Source: Microbacterium sp.
GTDB taxonomy: Bacteria; Actinomycetota; Actinomycetes; Actinomycetales; Microbacteriaceae
Assembly: GCF_003248605.1 (NCBI RefSeq)
Contig: NZ_QFPF01000089.1
Location: 1 to 10,656, forward strand
DNA length: 10,656 nucleotides
Reading direction: 5' to 3'
Shown: one piece after another, positions 5,506-10,656 of the stretch
Layout: every line of letters starts with the position of its first letter
How positions within the stretch are numbered: the first letter of the stretch is position 1
Translations under genes and position numbers: made by a program
Notes under the pieces: generated by a model
What the model was told of the DNA's origin: nothing
Database searches by the model: none
Seen by the model: the letters and a program-made list of their open reading frames with translations, nothing else

Positions 5506-6453
5506 ATGACCGCAGCCGCCTCCCGCCCCGACCCCACCGGTCGCCAGTTCGTCCTGCGGTCCCCCGAGGGGAGGGTCGGCGCCCAGGTCGCGCAGCTGGG
5601 CGCATCCCTGCGTGCCCTGCGCGTCGACGACACCGACCTCGTCACGCCGTACCCCGCGGGCGCGGCCACCCCGGCAGCATCCGGAATCGTGCTGGTCCCC
5701 TGGCCCAATCGGGTGCGCGACGGCATCTGGACCCAGCGCGGCGAAACCCGCCGCCTGGCGATCTCGGAGCCCGCACTCGGAAACGCGGCCCACGGCCTGC
5801 TGCGGTTCGCCCCCTACTCAGCGGATTCGACGGCGGAATCCGCGGGCGACACCGTCACCCTGCGCGCGACGGTCTTTCCGCAGACCGGCTACCCGTTTCA
5901 GCTCGACACCGCGGTGACGTACGCGCTGCGGGCCGACGGCATCCACATCACCCACCGCATCGAGAACATCGGAAAAGACGACGCTCCGGTGGCGTTGGGC
6001 ACCCACCCCTATCTCATGATCGGGGGCGTCGACACCGCGACACTCACTCTGCGATCGAGCGGTGCGACGCGGTTCGTCGTCGACGCTCGCAAGCTGCCGA
6101 CCGACGAGGTTCCGGTGGATGCCGACACCGATCTGCGCGCGGGTCGGGTGGTCGGCGAACTCGACCTCGACACGGCGTACGGCGCTCTCGCCCGCGATGA
6201 CGACGGGCGTGTGCGGCATTCCCTGACTGCTCCCGACGGGCGTCGCGTGACGCTGTGGCAGGGACCGGGCTTCGAGTACGCGCAGATCTTCACGACGGAT
6301 CGCTATCCCGGACACCCCGTCGCCGTCGCCGTCGAACCTATGACGGCGCCCGCCGACGCCCTGAACTCCGGCCGGGGGCTGCGGTGGCTCGAACCCGGCG
6401 AGAACTGGACGCTGGAGTGGGGCATCGTTTTCGGAGCTCCGGTTCTACACTGA
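5506..6453 (+). CDS. Aldose 1-epimerase family protein (GalM-like)
   Basis: Interconverts alpha and beta anomers of aldoses such as galactose or glucose, or of a related sugar phosphate; cytoplasmic, no signal peptide. The 315 residues match the usual family length. Visible family marks: PWPNRVRDG (65-73, sugar-binding Asn/Arg), NAAHG with His96, THPY with His167 (the two conserved histidines that bind substrate and act as general acid), and VAVEPMTAPADALNSG with Glu277, the expected general base. The start ATG follows GGAG (5496-5499) by six bases; the frame is open far upstream, but that stretch overlaps the helicase on the other strand and is a shadow. The next gene begins four bases after the stop, so the two are probably co-transcribed at least in part, although a sugar epimerase and that membrane protein have no evident functional link. 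Exact substrate unknown. Confidence 0.93.
   Translation: MTAAASRPDPTGRQFVLRSPEGRVGAQVAQLGASLRALRVDDTDLVTPYPAGAATPAASGIVLVPWPNRVRDGIWTQRGETRRLAISEPALGNAAHGLLRFAPYSADSTAESAGDTVTLRATVFPQTGYPFQLDTAVTYALRADGIHITHRIENIGKDDAPVALGTHPYLMIGGVDTATLTLRSSGATRFVVDARKLPTDEVPVDADTDLRAGRVVGELDLDTAYGALARDDDGRVRHSLTAPDGRRVTLWQGPGFEYAQIFTTDRYPGHPVAVAVEPMTAPADALNSGRGLRWLEPGENWTLEWGIVFGAPVLH
6445..6450 (+). promoter_or_regulatory. Candidate -10 box for leaderless transcription of the membrane protein
   Basis: TACACT ends seven bases before the ATG at 6458, so transcription from it would begin at or next to the start codon. The gene has no visible Shine-Dalgarno site, which fits leaderless expression, a common mode in actinobacteria. 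The box lies inside the last codons of the epimerase. No good -35 is visible. Translational coupling to the epimerase is the alternative. Confidence 0.35.
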
Positions 6454-6457
6454 CGCC

Positions 6458-7549
6458 ATGACAGCCGCCGGCTCCCCGCCGACCCCCGCAGCCGCAGCGC
6501 CCTCCACCACCCCGCCCACTCCCCCGACGGTGCGCGGCGAGTCCGAGGCGATCGTCTTCGCGGTCTCGGCGGGCGGACTCGGGGCGCTCTATGGGCTGCT
6601 GATCGGGCTGCTCACGGAGGACCTTCCGATGTCGGGAGACGTGTCGTTCGGCACGCTCGCCGCCGCGGGATCGGGCGTGATCGCGGCATTGGCTGCCGGA
6701 TGGGGCTACTGGCGATCCCGGCACGCGCCCGGCCAGGAATGGCGGCGCGCGTTGGCGCCCTGGGCCTTCACGGTCAACACGATCTCGGTCGTCATCGCCC
6801 ACACGGTGCTCGCGGTCCTGGCCACGCTCGTCATCTACCTGGTACTCAGCCGCGGCTTCATCGGGCTCGGGGTGATCACCTTCTGGTCGGTGGTGCTCAT
6901 GACCGTCACGCTGGGACTCACGGCGTATCTCGTGTCACTTTCCGTTTCGCGCATGACGACGCAGCGGATGTCGTCGCTTCTCATGGCGTTCATCGTGATC
7001 GGCACCCTCACGGCCATGGTGACGACGCCGGACCCCGTCTGGTGGCAGATCCACTTCAGCCACCTCGGCACGTTCTGGGCCCTCTCGAGCGCCGTTTTCA
7101 ACGGCACCCTGGTCGCCGGGGGCCTGCTGGTCACGACGTTCGCGGTGTATATCGCCGCCGACATGCGCGCGCTCGTGGCACGCCGCAAGCTGGCATATGA
7201 GCGATCTCCGAGAATTGTTTCGACGCTCTTCGTCCTCATGGGCTTCATGCTCGCCGGGGTCGGGCTCGTGCCCGTCAACGTGAACGAGCCGATCCACAAT
7301 CTCTCGGCCTCGGGCATGGCACTCGTCTACGTCGGGTTGCTCGCGGCAGGTCCCAGGATCCTGCGCGGAATGCCGACCTTCTATTTTCTATCGACCTGGG
7401 CTTTCCTGGCGTCTACCGTGGTCACCGTTGTGCTCTTCGCGACCGGATATTTCGGCCTCACCGCGCTCGAGATCATCGTGTTCGCGCTCATCTTCGGATG
7501 GATCGCGGTGTTCATCCGCTTCCTCGGCGTCACGGGCCAGACGGAGTGA
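6458..7549 (+). CDS. Polytopic membrane protein, DUF998-like (first of two paralogs)
   Basis: Integral membrane protein of 363 residues with no assigned function. A Pro/Ala/Thr-rich cytoplasmic-looking N-terminus (1-28) precedes about nine or ten hydrophobic segments (roughly 32-52, 63-83, 106-130, 138-163, 173-190, 208-233, 252-274, 283-300, 309-330, 333-356). Between segments lies a conserved motif TTPDPVWWQIHFSHLGTF (189-206), followed by FNGTL, and later GLVPVNVNEPIH (269-280). The same motifs occur in the same order in the gene at 7796, so the two are paralogs. The His-plus-small-residue pattern resembles the DUF998 family, but I recall this only in outline. The stop of the upstream epimerase is four bases away. 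No transport or enzyme motif is recognised. Function unknown. Confidence 0.88.
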   Translation: MTAAGSPPTPAAAAPSTTPPTPPTVRGESEAIVFAVSAGGLGALYGLLIGLLTEDLPMSGDVSFGTLAAAGSGVIAALAAGWGYWRSRHAPGQEWRRALAPWAFTVNTISVVIAHTVLAVLATLVIYLVLSRGFIGLGVITFWSVVLMTVTLGLTAYLVSLSVSRMTTQRMSSLLMAFIVIGTLTAMVTTPDPVWWQIHFSHLGTFWALSSAVFNGTLVAGGLLVTTFAVYIAADMRALVARRKLAYERSPRIVSTLFVLMGFMLAGVGLVPVNVNEPIHNLSASGMALVYVGLLAAGPRILRGMPTFYFLSTWAFLASTVVTVVLFATGYFGLTALEIIVFALIFGWIAVFIRFLGVTGQTE

Positions 7550-7595
7550 CCGAGGGTCAGCCGAGGGTTTCCACAGACACGGCGAGTCATCGCGA

Positions 7596-7610
7596 GGTAT
7601 ATACCGCGGT
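7596..7610. promoter_or_regulatory. Two overlapping palindromes, possible operator
   Basis: GGTATATACC (7596-7605) is a perfect 10-bp palindrome, and ACCGCGGT (7603-7610) is a perfect 8-bp palindrome overlapping it by three bases. They lie 33 bp upstream of a TATAAT box, in the 246-bp gap between the two membrane-protein genes. Placement suits a regulator binding site; no regulator is encoded nearby. Confidence 0.35.
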
Positions 7611-7642
7611 GGTTTAGTGGCGCATCCGAAACATTCCGCCGC

Positions 7643-7648
7643 TATAAT
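7643..7648 (+). promoter_or_regulatory. Consensus -10 box upstream of the second membrane protein
   Basis: A perfect TATAAT, rare in a sequence of this GC content, sits in an AT-richer stretch (about 7596-7680). The -35 region at 17 bp (7620-7625) reads GCGCAT and is poor; TTTAGT is present but 24 bp away. Transcription would start near 7655, giving a leader of about 140 nt that includes the repeat at 7715-7746. Confidence 0.5.
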
Positions 7649-7714
7649 TCCCCCAAATACAACAGACACGAGCTGCGTTCATGGGGACCACGGATGTGAA
7701 GCGCGCCGTTCTGG

Positions 7715-7746
7715 GGAGTCGGTGTACGCAGGCCACTGGGGACTCC
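7715..7746 (+). other. Possible leader structure and short frame before the second membrane protein
   Basis: GGAGTC (7715-7720) can pair with GACTCC (7741-7746) across a 20-base loop. A 30-codon frame from ATG 7681 to TAA 7773 spans it, but it has no clear ribosome binding site and no recognisable product. I would not call it a gene. It is noted because this gap is the longest non-coding stretch on the right side and holds nothing else but promoter-like sites. Confidence 0.25.
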
Positions 7747-7768
7747 TTAGCTCGGGCGCGATATCCCC

Positions 7769-7774
7769 TATAAC
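7769..7774 (+). promoter_or_regulatory. Second -10-like box close to the second membrane protein
   Basis: TATAAC, five of six consensus matches, lies 21 bases before the GTG start. Transcription would begin near 7781, just before the ribosome binding site. The upstream -35 region is weak. It is an alternative or additional promoter to the TATAAT at 7643. Confidence 0.35.
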
Positions 7775-7795
7775 GCGCGCGAAAGGTGATCAGAC

Positions 7796-9199
7796 GTGGC
7801 AGCCCCCGGTCTCGTCGAGTTCTACGCCCCCTCCGTCCCCGCGAGCCTGCGCCCCTGGCGCGTGCTCAGCGCGGTCGCACTGGCCTCCGTGGCCGTGCTG
7901 GTGGCCGCAGGATTCGCCCCCCAGACGTTCGTCGTGCCCCTGTGGGGCCACTGGTCCGTCGGCGCGCTCACCGCTGCCGGCGCTGCCGCAGCGGCAGCGA
8001 TCCTCGCCTTTCACTCGTACACGACCGCAGCGACGGGAATCGCCCCCGATGCTCCGCTGACCCTCGGTGCGCGGCTTCACCGCGGCATCGACGCTCTCGC
8101 TGCGTCGGTAGCATACGCCCTGATCGCGGGCCTCGTGGTCGCCCTCGCCTTCATCGTGATCGATCTGTTGACCGAGGGCTCGAGCGTCTCACTCCTCCAG
8201 GCGACGGCGGGGGGCGCCATCGCACTCATCCTCGTCGGAGTCCTCGTGCGCCGCAGCGCTCAGGGCACCGCCACGAGCCGCGCCGTTCGCGTGCTGATGA
8301 TCCTCATCGCCCTGGGCTGCCTGACCGCGATCGCCACGACCCCCGACCCGCTGTGGTGGCAGCTGCACTTCAGCCGCCTCGGCACGTTCCAGGTGTTCTC
8401 GGGCTATGTCTTCAACGGCACCCTCATCGCCACCGGCGCGCTGATCGTGGCATTCTCCCTGCGGGTGCGCCGCGAGATCGAGCGCCTCGGCGGACTCTCC
8501 GTGCTCGCGAACCACCGGCGCGCCGCGAAGATCCTGCCCGTGCTCGTCGCGCTCGTCGGCGCGCACCTGGCGCTGGTCGGCTTCATCCCCGTCAACGTGC
8601 TCGAGTTCTGGCACGATCGCGCGGCCACCGGCATGGTGCTGGCTTTCGCCGGCATGCTGGCCACGGCCCCGTGGCTGCTGCGCGGCATGGATCGCAAGCT
8701 CTTCCGCGCCACCGGCATCGTCACCGTCGTGCTCGTCATCGGCGCGACGGTCTTCATCATGGGCGTCATCAACCTGGCGGCGTTCGAGGTGATCGCCTTC
8801 GGGCTCATGTTCTGGTGGATCGGCGTGTTCGCCGGCTGCGCGGAGAGCAGCATCCACCCCGCCCCGCGCGCCTCCCCCGCCACGGCGCGGGCCTCGCGCA
8901 CCCGTCGGAGCGCCGGCGACACGTCGACCGCCACCCCGGCGCCCGCACGCCGCGACCTGGTCATCCCCCGCCGGATTCGCCGCGTCACGACGAGCGCGCA
9001 TGCCGTCCCGGTCAGCCGTCCCCGTGCTCGCGTCGCGTACGGCGTGACTGCTGAACGGGTGTCGCCCTCGGCAGCCCTTCGTACGCCGAATCCGTCGCGT
9101 CGGACGGTTCTGCGTCACCGCCCGTCCCGTGTGACGACGAACCGTCGCGGTCCGTCTCCGACGCCGCGCCGCTACGGCGCATCGCGCGTCGCTGCGTAG
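7796..9199 (+). CDS. Polytopic membrane protein, DUF998-like (second paralog), with basic C-terminal tail
   Basis: Integral membrane protein of unknown function, homologous to the gene at 6458. It has about eight to ten hydrophobic segments up to residue 347. TTPDPLWWQLHFSRLGTF (181-198), YVFNGTL (204-210) and GFIPVNVLEFWH (262-273) align with the same motifs in the neighbour. The GTG start is preceded by GGTGATC (7785-7791), complementary to the 16S rRNA 3' end, with four bases between. The paralog ends about eight residues after its last membrane segment; this one continues for about 120 residues rich in Arg, Pro, Ala, Ser and Thr with no domain. The last 60 codons (9017-9196) overlap the convergent efflux gene and show a clear drop in third-position GC. 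The tail beyond the membrane domain may therefore be read-through after loss of an earlier stop. Core confidence is high; the C-terminal end is doubtful. Confidence 0.82.
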   Translation: MAAPGLVEFYAPSVPASLRPWRVLSAVALASVAVLVAAGFAPQTFVVPLWGHWSVGALTAAGAAAAAAILAFHSYTTAATGIAPDAPLTLGARLHRGIDALAASVAYALIAGLVVALAFIVIDLLTEGSSVSLLQATAGGAIALILVGVLVRRSAQGTATSRAVRVLMILIALGCLTAIATTPDPLWWQLHFSRLGTFQVFSGYVFNGTLIATGALIVAFSLRVRREIERLGGLSVLANHRRAAKILPVLVALVGAHLALVGFIPVNVLEFWHDRAATGMVLAFAGMLATAPWLLRGMDRKLFRATGIVTVVLVIGATVFIMGVINLAAFEVIAFGLMFWWIGVFAGCAESSIHPAPRASPATARASRTRRSAGDTSTATPAPARRDLVIPRRIRRVTTSAHAVPVSRPRARVAYGVTAERVSPSAALRTPNPSRRTVLRHRPSRVTTNRRGPSPTPRRYGASRVAA

Positions 9200-10656
9200 C
9201 CCCCTCCACGAGGTTGTAGAGCGTCGGCAGCACGACCAGCGTGAGCACGGTCGACGAGATCAACCCGCCGATCACGACGATCGCGAGCGGCTGCGAGATG
9301 AATCCGCCGTGGCCGGTGATGCCCAGCGCCATCGGCGTCAGGGCGAAGATCGTCGCCGACGCGGTCATGAGGATGGGGCGCAGGCGCCGCGCGGATCCCG
9401 CGATCGTCGCGTCGTGGGCCGACATCCCCTTCTCCCGGTACTGGTTGACGAGGTCGACGAGCACGATGGCGTTGGTCACGACGATGCCGATGAGCATCAG
9501 CACGCCGATCAGCGAGGCGACGCCCAGCGGCACGCCGGTCGCGATCTGCAGCAGGATCGCGCCGGTCGCCGCGAACGGCACCGAGACCAGCAGCAGCAGA
9601 GGCTGACGCAGCGACTTGAACGTCGCCACCATGACGATGTAGACGATCAGGATCGCCGCGAGCAGGGCGATACCCAGCTGGGTGAACGCGTCGGTCTGCT
9701 GGGAGATCACGCCTCCGACCTCGGCGTCCGCCCCCGTGGGCAGGTCGAGGTCGGCCAGCGCCGCGGTGACGGCCGCGGACGCGGCGTTGAGGTCGTCGGT
9801 CGAGGGCGTGACGGTCACCCTCGAGGTGCGCTGACCCCGCTGAGTGGTGATGGATGTCGGACCTTCGGTCTCTTCGACGGTCGCGATCTCGTCCAGCCGC
9901 ACCGGCCCTGCGGCGGTGGGCACCTCGAGTGCGCGCAGATCATCGAGCGAGCCCGGCGACGCCGACGCAGCGAGGTAGACCGTGAGGGCGGAATCGTCGA
10001 TCTCGACCGTGCCGATGGACTGGGGCTGCATCGTGTTCGAGACCAGGGCGCCGACGGCGACCTCGGAGAGGCCGCGGGCCGCGGCGGCATCACGGTCGAC
10101 CACCACGGCGATGTACGGCAGCGAGGCCGAGAGGTTGCTCGTGACCTGCCCGATGCTCTCGGCGCCCTGGAGCGAGGTCACGACGTCGGCGGTCGCCTGC
10201 TCGAGCGTCGTCCGGTCGGGGGCGGTCACATCGATCTCGACGTCGCTCGAGCCGAATCCGCCGCCCGAACCCGCCACCGCGATCTCGCCCACGTCGTCGA
10301 GTTCGGTGAGCTCCGTCTGCACGCGTTCACGAAGCGCAACCTGGTCGGCGTCGGTGTCGGTCGTGATCGAGTAGGTTATGCCCGCGCCGCCGCCGGAGAA
10401 TGCGTCGCGCAGGGCCGACCCGCTCGAGCCGATCGAGACCTGCACCGTGTCGATGCCCTCGATCCCGATGAGCGCATCTTCGACCTGTGCCGCGGCGGCA
10501 TCTTCGCTGTCGAGGCTCGCGGCGGGCCCGAGGTTCTGGGTGACGGTGAACGTGTTCTGTCCCGAGTCGCCGAGGAAGTTGGTCTTCATGAACGGCGCGG
10601 CGGCGATCGTGCCGGCCAGCACCAGGACGGCCAGGCCGAGAGTGATCCACGAGTGC
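9012..10656 (-). CDS. RND-family efflux permease, C-terminal half (cut by window edge)
   Basis: Proton-driven multidrug or lipid exporter of the RND superfamily (AcrB-like; Gram-positive relatives include SwrC/YerP), in the cytoplasmic membrane. About 547 residues are visible. The frame stays open to the right edge, so the internal GTG at 10622 is not the start: codons before it encode HSWITLGLAVLV, the beginning of TM7. TM7 is followed by FLGDSGQNTF and an extracellular pore/docking domain of about 300 residues, then TM8-TM12, including GIVVTNAIVLVD (TM10), RRLRPILMT (TM11) and VLTLVVLPTLYNLVE (TM12). Relative to AcrB as I recall it, Arg971 and Thr978 are kept but Lys940 is replaced by Thr. 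The product ends in about 70 polar residues (Ser, Asp, Gly, Arg) that overlap the tail of the convergent membrane-protein gene. The N-terminal half, including the TM4 aspartates, lies outside the window. Confidence 0.93.
   Translation of the reverse strand, partial: HSWITLGLAVLVLAGTIAAAPFMKTNFLGDSGQNTFTVTQNLGPAASLDSEDAAAAQVEDALIGIEGIDTVQVSIGSSGSALRDAFSGGGAGITYSITTDTDADQVALRERVQTELTELDDVGEIAVAGSGGGFGSSDVEIDVTAPDRTTLEQATADVVTSLQGAESIGQVTSNLSASLPYIAVVVDRDAAAARGLSEVAVGALVSNTMQPQSIGTVEIDDSALTVYLAASASPGSLDDLRALEVPTAAGPVRLDEIATVEETEGPTSITTQRGQRTSRVTVTPSTDDLNAASAAVTAALADLDLPTGADAEVGGVISQQTDAFTQLGIALLAAILIVYIVMVATFKSLRQPLLLLVSVPFAATGAILLQIATGVPLGVASLIGVLMLIGIVVTNAIVLVDLVNQYREKGMSAHDATIAGSARRLRPILMTASATIFALTPMALGITGHGGFISQPLAIVVIGGLISSTVLTLVVLPTLYNLVEGATQRRAMRRSGAASETDRDGSSSHGTGGDAEPSDATDSAYEGLPRATPVQQSRRTRREHGDG

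Noticed and set aside
3895..6453. An 852-codon plus-strand frame that would fuse a Ser/Arg repeat protein to the aldose epimerase
   Set aside because: The first 1.6 kb is antisense to the helicase and its leader. The epimerase has its own ATG with a ribosome binding site at 5506, and its family length begins there.
7681..7773. A 30-codon leader peptide gene
   Set aside because: It has no clear ribosome binding site, no regulatory codon run and no recognisable product. Such a short frame is expected by chance.
7786..9054. A 422-codon plus-strand frame overlapping the second membrane protein
   Set aside because: It is Arg/His/Pro-rich with no membrane pattern, whereas the +7796 frame shows conserved motifs shared with its paralog.
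8189..9118. A minus-strand frame of 309 codons opposite the second membrane protein
   Set aside because: It has low-complexity Asp/Gly/Arg/His composition typical of antisense shadows, and no ribosome binding site or domain.
9012..10622. Taking the GTG at 10622 as the start of the efflux permease
   Set aside because: The frame continues to the window edge and encodes the beginning of a transmembrane helix. The family needs a further N-terminal half of about 500 residues.

Overview
The window is about 70 percent G+C. Its coding style (strong G/C preference at third positions, several genes with no clear ribosome binding site, an Rv2578c-type radical SAM protein, a Gly/Ala-rich cell-wall peptidase) points to a high-GC actinobacterium. 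Microbacteriaceae, and Microbacterium in particular, is my best guess; this is inference from gene style, with no rRNA marker present. It holds eight protein genes, two of them cut by the window edges. I see no tRNA, rRNA, CRISPR array, transposase or phage gene.

Layout from left to right: (1) a minus-strand acyl-CoA dehydrogenase cut at the left edge (1-455); (2) a minus-strand membrane-anchored VanY-type D,D-carboxypeptidase (591 to about 1601), divergent from (3) a plus-strand Rv2578c/SplB-like radical SAM protein (1703-2749), with a compact repeat-rich promoter region between them; (4) a convergent intergenic region (2750-3032) with a GC hairpin, a 69-nt almost perfect inverted repeat and a textbook UUCG-loop terminator; (5) a minus-strand DEAD-box RNA helicase (3033-5204) with a very long Arg/Asp/Pro repeat tail at its N-terminus; (6) a 301-bp divergent region with two hairpins; (7) a plus-strand aldose 1-epimerase (5506-6453), followed after 4 nt by (8) a polytopic membrane protein (6458-7549); (9) a 246-bp gap with promoter-like sites and palindromes; (10) a second, homologous membrane protein (7796-9199) whose C-terminal tail runs 188 bp into (11) a convergent RND-family efflux permease (9012 to beyond 10656) cut at the right edge.

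Most genes look like independent chromosomal units. The only likely co-transcribed pairs are epimerase/first membrane protein and perhaps the two membrane-protein paralogs. I did not find a clear new multi-gene defence or biosynthetic system. The items most worth a second look are the long inverted repeat at 2895-2963, the recently duplicated repeat tail of the helicase, the paired uncharacterised membrane proteins with a shared motif, the sharp change in codon style where the second paralog overlaps the efflux gene, and an excess of the hexamer GGATGC/GCATCC in the left 6 kb that almost vanishes in the right 4.5 kb.
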